Shown here one piece after another: positions 21,846 through 33,860 of a DNA stretch of 64,000 nucleotides. The stretch is from Amborella trichopoda (Eukaryota > Streptophyta > Magnoliopsida > Amborellales > Amborellaceae). The first letter of the stretch is position 1, and each line of letters begins with the position of its first letter. The translations under genes were made by a program, and so were the position numbers. The notes under the pieces were generated by a model. The model was not told the origin of the DNA and made no database searches. It worked only from the letters and a program-made list of their open reading frames with translations. Location: positions 1,085,579-1,149,578 of the forward strand of contig NW_006499728.1 in assembly GCF_000471905.2 (NCBI RefSeq), read 5' to 3'.

Positions 21846-22130
21846 TTAGAGGCCTAGGCTCTATAATCAAAAGCAAAACTAAGTATCAAAAAGCTCTCAA
21901 ATGAATCATTTTTGCCTCGATAATTAGATTTGAAAAAAAAAAAGACATAAAGGCGTAATAATATATTTTATAACACTTTATTTGAACTATCTATTTTCAA
22001 GTGTTTATAGATCCACCAAATCCCCACCCTTTCTAGAACTTCAAAATATCATTATATGAAACAAACTTAGTTTTTTTAGAAAGTAGAGATTTATAATGTT
22101 GAAACTGCATTTACAACTCAGACGAATAGA
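21846..22130. mobile_element. Family-A MITE relative, strongly degenerate
   Basis: 'gaggcctaggctctataatc' at the left resembles the family-A TIR, and scattered internal blocks ('gtgtttatagatccacc') follow in the family order. The right end is not clear. Confidence 0.4.
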
Positions 22131-24165
22131 CACAAAAAATATTTCTCGGACTTCATGACTCACCCCAAGGTATTCGATTTGATATCTAATGAGTGAGAAT
22201 GACTCCTCACTTTCATGCACAAGAGCTAAATGGTCTTTTTGTACACAACCCCTTTTTAATATGAGGCTTCAATCTTATGCTAACTGCCTTCTCTCTCTCT
22301 CCCTCTTCTCTCTCTACCCCTCTTCTTGTATAAACTTGGAACTTGGCAAGCATGGATTGTCAACTCATCGGCTCAAAAGGACTTGGCAACTTGCATGCTA
22401 ATGGGCGGGTGGACCGCCCTAAAAAAGTAGGGCTAAATTGTGGCCTGAGGGCTGGGCTAGGCCTGTGCTGGTGTGATACCGATACAGCCGATTTGACCCT
22501 CTTTTTCTTTTTATTTTTTCTTTTCTTTTTTGAACGTCGGCTCAGCCATATTCGTCTGGGCCAGCCCGATGGGGATAAAGGCTGTGCCGGTATGACAATG
22601 TGCCTACTAATGATATGAATTTGTAAGGCTAAAAATGGGTTGGTTGGCCCAGCCCGGTCTTAAAAAACAAGGGTTTGGCCCACAAAATATGATTCAATGG
22701 CTAACCTGGGACCAGGCTACCACAACTCGAGGGCAAGGTCGAGTTGGGCTAGACCAAGGATTTGATAGGTTCGGCAAGTCTTTGCCTTTTTTTTTTTTTT
22801 CTTTTGTTGTATTTAACCTAGCATTGAGCAAAGCTGAGCCTTGGCCAAGTCCAAACATGGATGGCCCTAAGATGACTAAGGCTGGGGCCTACCCAGCCCA
22901 ACAGGGTGGCAACAGGTCGGGCCTACCCACCCTTTCTAATCTTAGACGTTGGGTCTCTTTCTTTTATGTGTTGACTATCTTTCTCTCTTGCATGGAATAA
23001 TAATATAGCTTTGAATGGAAATTTACATTCAAATCCCGAAAGAGGGGGGCGTAATGTATGAGGAGAAACGCCTTGAAATGTTCACCTTCTATTTAAGGGG
23101 TGAAAAGAAGAAAAACCTTAAAAATCGAGGTCTAAATACGGCGTCTTAATCCTTAAAAAACGAGTTCTAAATGCAGTTTATTGTCTGCCTTAAACATTAA
23201 AAAAAATGAGTTATAAATGAGGTTAGACCGTTTTAAACTTAAAAAAAATGAGGTTTAAATAGGCAATTGATATTACCAAACCGTCTAATGATTAAAAAAT
23301 TGGAACGGGGGTAAATTTTTCAACAAATAAAAAATTCAAGGGACTTGCCCTTCTGAGTAATAACAGCCTATCTTAGGCCCTTTTCGTTATAATAGTTTAA
23401 AGACAAAAATTTATACAAAAAAAAAAAGAAAAGAAAAAAGACTTTCTTGAGTCATAATATTTAAAAATAATACCATAAACTTGCAGTTTCAAATTGTTCC
23501 TAAATGAACAAAGTACGTAGATAACTGAAGAATAAGTAGAACTTTAGAACCCTTTGTTAATTGGATTAAAAAATTAAAAATAGAACCATCCACAATGCTA
23601 TGTAATGGCCATTCTTAACATACGTGATTTGAACGTTTGGACCTTCAATCCGCTCAAAACCCCAAGAAAAATATGTTGATTAAGTTGTTCGAGGAAATAG
23701 CTTTTGAGTTCCTTACCACACTTTCTTTTGGGGTAGTTAAAGCGGTTTGAAGGTTGAGCGGTTCGAAAGTCGAAACTTTCAAACCGTTTTACAAGGTAGT
23801 TTATCTCTAAAGAGTTCTTTCTACAAAAAAAAAAAAAAAAGTCCCAAGTTTTAATTCGGATAAAAAAAAAAAGAAAAAAAAGTCCCTTTACACAAAAAAA
23901 AAAAAAGTTTGAAAGTTTTTTTTTAGAGAAAAAAAAAAGGAAAAAGTAGTAGGTCGAGATTAAACCTTTTGAATAATGGTTAAAGATATAAATATAAAAA
24001 CTCGATTTTTGTACTATATAATGCCCTGAGATATAAACAAATTTTAACCATCCTATAAATACAAAATAAATAGGTAAATAAATAACTAGTTATTTCAAGT
24101 CTCTATATAAATTTTCTCTTTTATTATTAATTATCCTATAAATAAATACTAAATAAATCAAAAAA

Positions 24166-24330
24166 ATATATACGATGAGATAATTTCTTTTCAACAAGAA
24201 AGTCACAATCTCTATTTACTATTAGATATAAAATCACGTGGTTGAAGATGTATCATTAATTGGGCACAAAGTTCATTATAAAATTTATTGATTGTTGTGA
24301 GACACTTCAGTTTATGTTATTTTTTTTTTT
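24166..24330. mobile_element. MITE family B relative, partial
   Basis: 'tatacgatgagataatttc' followed by 'aagaaagtcacaatct' resembles the family-B left end. The right end is eroded. Confidence 0.35.
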
Positions 24331-25059
24331 AAGAGATTCCACATAACAAACTCACCCTTGCTCTCTCACGGATCTCTACTTTTTAGCGCCTTCCCACGCT
24401 CACACTTCCTCTCTTGAACTTTGCTGCTTTCTCTCTCTCAAATTTTTCTTTCTCATGTATTTCCCTCTCTACTCTAATGCAAATTCTTCAAAAATTTTGC
24501 TAAGAAACAAGGTTGTAACCTAATATAAACTTTAAAGAGGTCAGAACTCTAATTCCAATTTTTTCTATGTATCTGTTCATGACTTGAAATTTTGAACCAT
24601 TTTTTAGAAATTAAAGCCATTTTGAACCCGAAAAATACACACACGGCCATGAAGCCAAAAGATATCATGCTCTTGTAGATGTGTACTGTGAATTTACTCC
24701 CTTGAATAAAACCCGATGTGAGAGTAATTTTAGCATCCAAAATTTTGGGAATGTAATATCTTCAACTATTCACTAACCTTAATAAGAAACTATTGGCTAA
24801 CCATAATCGGAAAGTTTCCAAATTTTACTCTTTATGTACTGGAAAAAAAGGAATAAATTACACACGGACCCTAAATAATTATTTAAAATACGAAATGATT
24901 CGATTATAGGTGAAAATTATAAAGAGGGTCGGTCAACTGTATTTTTTTATTTTTTTCAAAATTGCTCCTTAGTCAAAGTATTCCATCATCAGAAAGCATT
25001 TTATTTTTTTTTAATTTGTTTAATTTTTTCATTAGTAGTCCAGTACTTGAAGCTTTAGG

Positions 25060-25400
25060 GGCGGTGCACAGGTGGTCCGAGGTTAAAATCCTAAGACCGA
25101 CCTATGAACACAACAAAACCTTAATAGAGCAGTCCGATGTCCCCATCATCAGCCATTGTTTTTCTTAAAAATAAGAAATAAAGAGCGGTTTGAGGAAGAG
25201 GACCTCGGATTGCCATGGAACTAAGTTTCTGCTCTGTCTAGAGAGCAGTCTGAGGTCCCCATCCTCATACTGATGTTTTTCTTAATAAATAATAAATACT
25301 TTGCGGTTCGAGGATGGGACCTCAAACCACTCAAGAACTGAGGCCTACTTATAGTCCACAGGGCGGTCCGAGGATTCTAATCTTAGAACAATCCTAAGAT
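25060..25400. repeat. Degenerate tandem repeat, about 116-bp period
   Basis: 'gagcagtccgatgtccccat' (25127) recurs as 'gagcagtctgaggtccccat' (25243). Each is followed by 'gatgtttttcttaa'-like and 'gcggttcgaggatgggacct'-like text. Partial copies flank both sides (25065 and 25363). The composition is rich in 'ggtccgagg'. Confidence 0.7.
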
Positions 25401-25771
25401 CGTGTGGATGTTGGTCCTAAAGCTTGGGGCATTAGCCTACTAACAAAAAAAATTAAAATTAAAATTAAAATAGGGTTTGAAGATGCCATTCTCATGAGAG
25501 GTATTGAAAAAATAAAAAAACGAGGGTCGACCGATCTTCTGTATAATTGCATTCCAAAATAGCATTATTTTGTATTTTAGATAAAGTTTCTGGATTTATT
25601 CACTCAAAATTAATAATGGTCCATAAAAATCAAGAGCCATTAATGTTAATTAATAACTTGATAAACAAGTACGAGTTCTGCTGCTATGCCGCTTTATTCT
25701 ACAATATAAGACGAGTAAAACAAACGGTGTGTTTTAGCGTCGCGAAGCAAGAAGTAGGAACATGAAGTCCA

Positions 25772-25947
25772 AAGATTATGCGAAGCCGCTGATTAATTTT
25801 TTATCTTATCACGTGCAAGTACAATTTACATATATAATATATATCATTAAGATTATGCCGCTGATTAATTTTCTATCTTATCATGTACACTTAATTTTCT
25901 ATCTTATCATGTACACGAACAATTTACATATATAATATTTATCATTA
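25772..25947. repeat. Tandem duplication with a nested 26-bp duplication
   Basis: Unit 1, 25772-25848, and unit 2, 25849-25947, share 'aagattatgc', 'gctgattaatttt' and 'acaatttacatatataatat'. In unit 2 the 26-bp block starting 'ttaattttctatcttatcat' is doubled (25865-25890, 25891-25916). Confidence 0.85.
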
Positions 25948-26876
25948 TCATGTTATTATTGAAAACTCAAATAAAAGGATCAGAATCGGAATTTCCCTTC
26001 CAACTCGTCCTAGAATCGACGTTATGTCAAAGAACGTGAAGAAAACTACTTGAGGAATTTGTCCAATAGTAAAAAATGGACTTAGTAGTAAACGATCCGC
26101 TAAAAGCATTAAGTGAAAGAAAAACACACATTCTTTTTCTTTTTGATGAAGGAGAAAATAAAACCCAAAAAAAAAAAAATTTGAAAAAATATACCATCTC
26201 TTTTCGGGAGAAAAAAAAAAAACAAAAAAATCATCTCTCAAGGTGTAAAAAAGAATCCATCTCAAAAATATTCTTTTCATCAACCCAAATTCTATTCAAC
26301 TCATTCACTATTTTACCATGAAGTGACTTCTTCCCTTTAAATAAACTTTACAAAAAAATAAACAAATAAAAAACCCATAATAAATAAACCATCTTATCTC
26401 TCTAAAAAGTTTTATACCATTGTCCCTTATCTCTTTCTCTTTTCAACTTCTACATAAATCTCATCCCCTTATCTCCCTATTTTTTTTCTAAATCTCAACA
26501 ACCTCTCCAAAACATCTATCTCATTTTTACATAATCTTTGATTATTCCTGATCTATTTTATAAAATCCGCACGCTTAACAATACGTACCAAAATCTTCCA
26601 TCCCTTTAATTATCCTAGTTAATTTTTTATTTTTTAGAAAAAATAAATTAAAATAATAAAAAATTAAAAAAACTCTAATATTATTTGCATATTCGACGAT
26701 GGTGAAAGAGAAGATGTTTTCTCTACCTCGAAAAGAGGGATGAGTTGGCCGTAATAGTGGTTGCCCGGGTAAGATTTATTACCATTGACGGCCGAATTTA
26801 GCGTATCTCTTTCTTGTCCGACTCTAAGAAACGAGAATATCTTTCTCTTTCTAAGGGAAAGAGAGATATCTTTATC

Positions 26877-27037
26877 TTGGAAAACCGTAAATAGATAAGG
26901 TTGAAACGCGGCAAACGAGAATATATCTCTCTCTAGGAAAACCATAAATAGAAGGTTGAAACGCGGCAAAGGAGAACATCTCTCTCTTGGAAAACCATAA
27001 ATAGAAGGTCGAAACGCTGCAAGGGCAGGGTATTAGA
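26877..27037. repeat. Three tandem copies (53-57 bp) upstream of the HAK gene
   Basis: 'ggaaaacc(g/a)taaatag' followed by 'aaggt(t/c)gaaacgc(g/t)gcaa' recurs at 26877, 26934 and 26987, each closing with a 'tctctctc' run. The array ends about 575 bp before the HAK start codon, in its promoter or leader. Confidence 0.9.
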
Positions 27038-27362
27038 ATTAGAAGACGGTTTGAAAGAGAGTCGGAAGAGTTGGCGCTTGAGAGAAGTTTGAGGATCTTG
27101 GGGGTTGGACCAGGCCTCTCTCTCCTCGTTTCTCTCAACCAGGTGACTATCTCTCTCCCCATTCTGTGTGCCTTCATTGTTTGTGAAATTCTTAAGTTTT
27201 TTTTTTTTATGATTTTGATTGTTTGGGAGGGGGAGAGAGACACAGAGAAAAGGTTTTCAGTAGGAACCTTTGCTTATTTACTCACTCCTTCTTCCTTGTG
27301 CTTTCATTCTTGGTGAAGTGCTTGGCTTATTTCCTTAGTGTTTGTTCAGGCTTTGTTACTGT

Positions 27363-27365
<3 letters not shown>

Positions 27366-27400
<35 letters not shown>
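27366..27400. repeat. (GA)n microsatellite in HAK 5' leader region
   Basis: About 16 GA units between the upstream repeats and the start codon; shorter GA runs follow at 27474 and 27555. GA-rich leaders are common in plants. Confidence 0.9.
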
Positions 27401-27403
<3 letters not shown>

Positions 27404-27610
27404 AAGAATTATAGGTTGGTTTTTTCATTCTTGACAGTTTCGTAATTGGTATTTATCCTCTTGTTGTGTGTGTAAGAGAGAGAAGGTTTTGAAGAAGAGA
27501 TTCGATGGTTTACTCGCTCTTGAGAGCTTCATATTTTGTGTTCATCTTTTCTTTGAGAGAGAGAGAGAGACAGGGGTTTGGGTTCATGAGTTTTTGATGG
27601 TGTAGCAGAT

Positions 27611-30600
27611 ATGGCGTCGGACTCAGAGGACTTGGAAGCAGGAGAAACCAATGTCACGGACAAAGCTGTAGGCCGTACGTTGAGCTTCTCAAATGATTAT
27701 AAACCTCATCCAAGAAAACCCAAGGTATTTTCAAATCTCACTCTCTAGGGTTTTAAGGATTGGCCCTGTTTGTTCCTTAGATCATTAAGGAATTGTGTGG
27801 TAATTATTAAATGAAGTATTTGTTTAAAATTACAGGAGTTCGCGTCCTTGCAACACCTGTTCTTGGCTTATCAATCACTTGGGGTGGTGTACGGAGATAT
27901 CGGAACTTCTCCTCTTTATGTTTTCTCATCTGTTTCTCTCTCGAACCCTGGAGAGAAGGACATCTTGGGTATCTTCAGCCTGATTTTCTGGACCTTAACC
28001 ATGATCGGTTTGCTCAAATACGTGTTCATCGTTCTCCATGCGGACGACCATGGAGAAGGTAAGAGATTGAGAGAGAGGGCAGAGGTCCACCAGACCCAAT
28101 TTGTACCCTTAGATAACACGAATTTGGGTTGGGTCCCAGGACAATTGGGTCCAGGTCATTGGGTTAACAAGTCGATTTTCGGTCCCGGGCCCCAACTCCT
28201 GCCCTATTGGGCTGCCGAACACTTGCCCTATAGCTCGGGTCCGAGCCCAGTAGGGTGAGAATTGACCCACGCCGGATGCCAAACTCAAATTTTGTATCTG
28301 TTTTGTACCCAAAAGGTCCGAATTAAAATTTGGATTGGATTTGGATAATCGATCCAAATCCAGATCGGGATCCTACCTGGATTCAGATCCAGATCCAATC
28401 CAATTTTTTAAATAGTAATCTGAATCCGAATCTGATGTTACTATTTGGATCTAGATCGAATTTGGATCCGGATCCAATTGATATAATTCAGATCCAGATT
28501 GAATTTAGATCCAGATCCAATTGGTATTATTTGGATCCAGATCCGGATTTGATCCGATCCACTCACCCCTAGAGCCTTGGTCCCTACCGGGTGCATTGGC
28601 CTTAGCCCAACGCCTTGCCTAGGCCGAGGGCAAGCCCGAGCCCGCAAACCACAAGACCCAGGCCCAGCACATAGTTAGCTCCAACAATTGGTTCATTTGA
28701 ATCTAATCTTATTTTTGTGGGTGTGGTTTGTATGAGGCTGAGGCCTGAAACAATTTCTTTAAAGCTCATCTTCAAATAGTACCGTAATATGTTGTTTCAA
28801 TATCAGAAATTCTTGTGATAGCCTTAAAATTTTATTTCTTCTCTAATTATAAAATTTAAGAATAAAAATAATGTAGATCGAGCAGATCTATGAACACTTG
28901 AAAAATTTTGAAACTTGACGATTTAGATAATATATTACAAGACGTGCTATTTTCAAGGATTAAAATTTATTTTTGCTCATGTTCGTACATATTGAGGCCG
29001 AGATGTTCGGATTCAAGGTTTTTCAACATTGAAAGAACCTCCTATGATGAATTTTTTATATGCGCCTTAATCTGATTGTTTAGGGCTGCACCCTTATAAG
29101 CTTTTTCCTATTTTTATTTCATTTTGGAGCATCTAATTATTGCGCCTTCTTTTTTTTTGTGATTTTTGTAGGAGGAACGTTTGCTCTGTATTCCTTGTTG
29201 AACCAGCACATTAACTTCAAGAACAGGAGGATCAGTGGCCAAACCCAGAGGCTTGATACTGATTCCAATTTGAAGTATTACAGTGGAGGATCGTTGCAGT
29301 CCAAGATGGCCAAGAAGTTGTTGGAGAAGAGCTCCATGGCTCAATCCTTTCTCACATTCATTGTCTTGCTCGGTACCTGCATGGTGATCGGTGATGGAGC
29401 GCTAACTCCCGCAATTTCTGGTTCGAGACTTCTCTTACTAAACCTCTACAAATTTAACCAAGTCATATGTCTCTTATTTCTCTGTTTAAATTTTCAACAA
29501 TTTGACTGTCATCTATTAACACATTGTGTTTACCTTGCAGTGCTCTCTGCTGTGCAAGGCATACAGTTAAGGTCTCCAAAGATTGATACAAGTGAGTTTT
29601 TCTCTTTAATTTGGTATTTAGTATTATCTGCACAACTATTTGCTTTTAAGAGAGATATTCAATTTCAAAACAAGGGAAAAAGATTATATAAACCTTTGGT
29701 GTTTAGTATTATCTACACAACTCTGTGTTTTTTAATGAGATTTTCAGTTTTAAAACAAGCGAAAAAGATTATAGCCAACTGGCCTATAGTGCAGCATAAG
29801 CCACTTTGAAACAGTAGTGATTCTTCTCAATAAACTAGAATAGAAGTTAAAGAAGGTATTTATCCTCGTCATGTCCTTTCTTTTATTGAAAAGAGAAATA
29901 AGAGATACTTTATCTTGACTCATACCTATGAAATTTCACTCCACGAGAAATTGAGAAGAATGGCTGATTGGACAGTGGATCTAGGCATTCATGAACTTGA
30001 AATCAAATTTTGTTAAAGTATTATTTTTTCAGCCGAAATAGTGTCAACTCAGAGATTATTTTCCTAGAATAACTAATCTTGAGTCTTTTACAACGAAATA
30101 AATACATGTATGAAATTCAAAATTTGTTTGACACAAACTCTTAAGATTGTGGATTAAAATAAAACTCGTCATGTTATTTAATTTGATTTTTTTTTTCCTG
30201 GTTTGGCAGATGATGTGGTCCTCCTCTCTGTGGTCATCTTGGTTTTGCTCTTTTTGTTCCAAAGGTTTGGGACAAGCAAAGTTAGCATCTCTTTCTCACC
30301 CATCATGCTTTTGTGGTTTGGATCAACGGCTGCAATTGGAGTTTACAATATAGTCACATACTATCCTATGGTATTCAAGGCTTTGTCTCCACACTACATT
30401 TACTATTTCTTTACTAGAAACCATAAGCATGGATGGGAGATGCTTGGAGGAGCTGTCTTGTGTATAACAGGTCAGTGAAACTTCCCTTGTGATAGAGAGA
30501 GAGAGATTGACTTCGCAGTAGAGGTGGTTTTGCATTTTATTAGAAAAATATAAGTTAAGTGCCAGGGTTATGTGCTGTAACTTTTGTTTGATTAAAGCTT

Positions 30601-30873
30601 CCAAGTTCACTTTTTCACCCATTTATCTTAAAAAACTGGAGAAACAAATGAAAAAATAAAAATAAATTGAATTCAGAGGTTTCATCACATTTATCTGAGT
30701 TAATTGCATACTGTCTAATACCCAAATAATTAGGAAAGAGGGAATTCAAAAAAAAAAATGTTCTTATGTTTACTCAATTTTGCCCCTAGGTGCTGAGGCT
30801 ATGTTTGCTGATCTGGGTCACTTCAACAAACGAGGAATTCAGGTAAGAATAACACCAAGCTTAAGTATGTGTG

Positions 30874-30916
<43 letters not shown>

Positions 30917-32611
30917 GAGAGAGAGTTTAAGGTTTCGTTCTTGGGGTTTGATTGATGGTTGATTTATGCAGATTGCCTTCTCTTGCATTGTGTATCCTTG
31001 CCTCCTCCTAACTTACGGAGGAGAGGCAGCGTATCTGATAAAGAACCCACAGAACTTAAGCACCACCTTCTACAGTTCCGTGCCAAGCCCTGTGTTTTGG
31101 CCCATGTTTGTGATAGGGACGTTGGCGGCTATAGTGGCGAGCCAGGCCTTGATATCAGCCAGCTTCTCCATCATAAGGCAATCCATGGCTCTAGGGTGCT
31201 TCCCTCGAGTTAACATGTTCCACACTTCTTCAAAGCACGAGGGGCAGGTCTACTCCCCTGAGGTGAACTACTTCCTCATGGTCATCTGCATCCTAATCGT
31301 CGTTGGATTCAAGGGAGGTGTCGAAATAGGAAATGCATACGGTAATTCATCTCGTTCTCTCTATCTCTTTGTTTCTAACCTTGTAATACAGTTTTTCTTC
31401 TCTTTTGCCTTAAATTTTTTTATTCCTTTCTAATTCTTATGTTTTGTTTCTCAAGATATTTGTTAAAATTGAAAAATTGTGTAATTGATAGAAGGATTTT
31501 TTTAATTCTCACTTTCCCATATTGTAAATTGTGTAATTTGATAGGAAGCCTTTTTTATTTTGAAATTCCCCATTTTCCCATATTGTCTAAGTATTTTGAC
31601 GTGATATCTCACTTAATTCACTTCACTTCAGGGGAATCCAAATAAATCCGTTTCCCTTCCTCTTCTTACTGCTTTACTTCTATAACAATTAACAAAAACA
31701 AAAAAGAGAAGGAAAAAAAAGGTTGAATTGTATCTATAGATTATGAATTTCTTGTATTTTTTGCAGGGGTTGCTGTGATTTGGGTCATGCTCATCACCAC
31801 ATGCTTGATGACAGTGGTGATGTTGGTCATATGGGACACCAACATCATGCTCATCAGCATCTTTTTCTTTGTCTTTGTTTCCATTGAGGGTGTCTACATG
31901 ACATCTCTTCTCAACAAGGTGCCGCAGGGCGGTTGGGTTCCTTTTGCTGTATCTGCATTTTTTCTCATAATCATGTTGTCATGGACCTATGGGAGGAGCA
32001 AAAAACATGAATATGAGGTTGAGCACAAGTTGAGCTTGGTCGATCTCCAAGAACTCGCCTCCAATCTCAATAGTTCTCGTGTTTCGGGTGTCTGTTTCTT
32101 TTGCACGGATCTCATGAATGGTATCCCACCCATAATTCGACACTACGTTCAAAATGTAGGCTCTTTGCACCAAATCATGGTATTAGTCACGGTCCGAATT
32201 CTCCCTATAACTACAGTCTTACCTGAGGAGCGCTTCCTTATTGGAAAGTTAGGGCCAAAAGGGGTTTATAGGTGCTTGGTGCAATATGGATACATGGACC
32301 ATCCTAACATGGAGGGTGATGAGTATGTGGCAACCGTCCTTGAGAAGCTCAAGGACCTGGCAGAGAGCCATGAGGAGTTACAATTGTTAGAGTCAGGAAA
32401 AGATAGAGCAGTGACCTTTGTGATGGGGAGGACAATTTTGAGGACAAGTGAGAAGACGGGTTGGTTTCAGCAGCTCGTGATTGGTTGGTGTCAACGGCTT
32501 GTGATTGATGGGATTTATCGATTCCTTCAGAATAACTTCAGGTCCTCAATCTCAACTCTGAGGATACCGCCATCGAAGACGCTGCAAGTTGGGATGCAAT
32601 ATGAGATATGA
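27611..32611 (+). CDS. HAK/KUP/KT family potassium transporter (721 aa)
   Basis: Membrane K+ transporter, by family a K+/H+ symporter. Eight exons with GT-AG borders: 27611-27724, 27836-28058, 29172-29420, 29541-29591, 30210-30470, 30790-30842, 30972-31341, 31767-32611. The phases close to 2166 nt. Diagnostic motifs: [15 protein letters not shown] (res 54-68), [12 protein letters not shown] (111-122), [10 protein letters not shown] (186-195), GHFNKRGIQ at the end of exon 6, [13 protein letters not shown] at the end of exon 7. About twelve hydrophobic segments precede a hydrophilic C-terminal tail ending MQYEI. The start codon has no in-frame competitor and gives a short acidic N-terminus ([12 protein letters not shown]). 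At 721 aa it is on the short side (family about 720-790). A cluster-I (HAK5-like) identity is my inference. Intron 2 (28059-29171) hosts a MITE and GATCC-rich repeats; intron 6 has a GA microsatellite. Two decayed relatives lie upstream at 4150-4545 and 6173-7390. Confidence 0.95.
28110..28680. repeat. Degenerate palindromic GATCC / GGGCC repeat in HAK intron 2
   Basis: 28320-28575 repeats 'ggatccagatccaatt'-like units about ten times in both orientations. 28110-28260 and 28570-28660 are rich in 'ttgggtccagg' and 'gcccgagcccg'. The open frames across it (for example the run-on of exon 2) have repeat composition and are not coding. Confidence 0.75.
28719..29108. mobile_element. Mutator-like MITE (family A) in HAK intron 2
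   Basis: Starts GGGTGTGGTTTGTATGAGGC; ends 'ggctgcacccttataagc' plus 'tttttcc'. The internal order matches 5542-5933. It is flanked by TATTTTTGT (28710-28718) and TATTTTTAT (29109-29117), a 9-bp duplication with one mismatch. It is 390 bp long. Confidence 0.82.
30879..30926. repeat. (GA)n microsatellite in HAK intron 6
   Basis: A run of GA units with one interruption, between exon 6 and exon 7. Confidence 0.95.
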
Positions 32612-32640
32612 GAAGATGATGCTTAGTTTCCTTGTGGATA

Positions 32641-32866
32641 TTTCCTTCTACATTGGCTTCCACTTGAAGCCTAAGCCTATGCTCTTTTTTCAAACTTGGG
32701 TTTTTGTTGTTATTTTTTTTTTTTTTTTCTGTTTTTGGATCTTCCTTGCAGTATTGCCTTCTACATTTGCTGTCCACTTGAAGCCTAAGCCTAAAGTATT
32801 GCTCTTTTACCGAACTTGGGTTTTTGTTATTCTTTTTTTTTTTTCTATTTTTGTTTCTTCCTTGTA
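32641..32866. repeat. Tandem duplication in HAK 3' UTR, 113-bp period
   Basis: Unit 1 (32641-32753) and unit 2 (32754-32866) share 'ccttctacatt(g/t)gct', 'ccacttgaagcctaagcct' and 'aacttgggtttttgtt' followed by a T tract. The remnant genes at 4.2 and 7.1 kb carry this block once, so the doubling is specific to the intact copy. Confidence 0.85.
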
Positions 32867-33089
32867 GTAAGTTGTGGTAGAATGGAACTGGTTAATTGTA
32901 GTTTTTCCTTTTGGTAATAGCATAGCTTATTTTTCTTCTTTTTATCCCCCCTTTTTTTAAATTTTGTGCACGAATTATTTTTCTTAATTTTCAGTGGCAA
33001 AGTTTATACATATCGCTTATTTGGGATTGGGGGGCATCACATAAAGGAACGCACTCCAATTGCAACCTGCAAGATATGTAAAAGAAGTT

Positions 33090-33519
33090 CATGGTTGATC
33101 TTATGCAATTGCAGCCAGCCATTGAAGTTGACATGACAGTCGGGGTGCTGTGTTTTCATATAGTAGATTCACAACTCTCATTCCCTCTTTGCATTAGACT
33201 TTGGGTGCTATAACCCCAAAGATTAATATAATTGATTGGTTGTTGGAGCTACAATATTCAAAAGTTGTTAGCTAAGATGTCAAATTTTAGCAACCTAAAG
33301 GAAAAAGAAAAGAAAAGAAAAAAGTCAAATTTTAGCAATTTAACACTTTAAACATTGAGGATGTGAAAAATTAGACATATGTATCTTTTCTCTCTAAACT
33401 TCATCGGGAATAAGTTTCCAATTTAACTCTACCAAAAAAATACTATTTAAAAAAAAATTCTATGTTAAAGTAAAAGTTATGCTCTCCCCCACCCCAAAAA
33501 AAAGCATCCCCTGTTTTGT
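33090..33519. other. Gene-free stretch after HAK 3' UTR
   Basis: AT-rich sequence; I see no gene or defined repeat. Confidence 0.5.
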
Positions 33520-33860
33520 TTTAAAACCTGAATTGGTTGCATGAACTGGCCATCTGGGAATCTAATCCAGATCGGGAAATCACCAATTTAGATTGGCCGT
33601 CCAATTGATTCTCCTCGGAATCAGTAAAAAAAAAAACAGAAGGATAAAATATATGCATGGGAATACCAAAAAATGAAAATATGTGCGAACCAGGTGACCT
33701 TGCTACTTCGGATCGCTTAGTTCCCTGATAGAATCGGCCGGTTCTATGGGAATTGAACCAATTCTTAGTTCCAATTGGGAATTTGTTTGGTTACCAATGG
33801 TTCTTGGTTCAGATCGGGCTATTCCCATCATCCAATCTAGATCACTGGTTTTTAAATCCT
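33520..33860. mobile_element. MITE family C relative
   Basis: The left end 'gttttaaaacctgaattggt' and the right end 'ctagatcactggtttttaaa' are roughly complementary. The interior is rich in 'ccgattctaat'-like text ('gatcggg', 'cgggaaatcacc'). It resembles 39856-40210. Confidence 0.5.

Larger units (their letters stand above)
22131..26876. other. Gene-free stretch with several degenerate repeats
   Basis: 22400-22960 is GGGCC/GGCTC-rich repeat-like sequence whose open frames have no protein-like character. 23110-23265 carries four loose copies (36-44 bp apart) of 'ttaaaaaa(n)gag(g/t)t(c/t)(t)aaat'. 23720-23800 contains an imperfect inverted repeat around 'aagcggtttgaagg...ctttcaaaccgtttt'. 24166-24330 resembles MITE family B. 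26340-26640 is AT-rich. No gene is supported. Confidence 0.5.

Noticed and set aside
21478..21849. 123-codon ORF on + strand
   Set aside because: AT-driven Phe/Ile/Ser-rich text starting in a duplicated non-coding block and ending in a MITE; no domain.
22343..23000. Two ORFs (91 and 121 codons) on + strand
   Set aside because: GGGCC/GGCTC-rich degenerate repeat; both contain poly-Phe from T tracts and no family resemblance.
25127..25360. CRISPR-like spaced repeats
   Set aside because: Repeats are degenerate and long with similar 'spacers'; plant nuclear DNA, so a tandem duplication is the right reading.
26872..27243. 123-codon ORF on - strand upstream of HAK
   Set aside because: Internal periodicity mirrors the three-copy 53-57-bp repeat; it is the promoter array read backwards.
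27848..28258. 136-codon ORF read as a separate gene
   Set aside because: It is HAK exon 2 running past its GT donor into the intron repeat.
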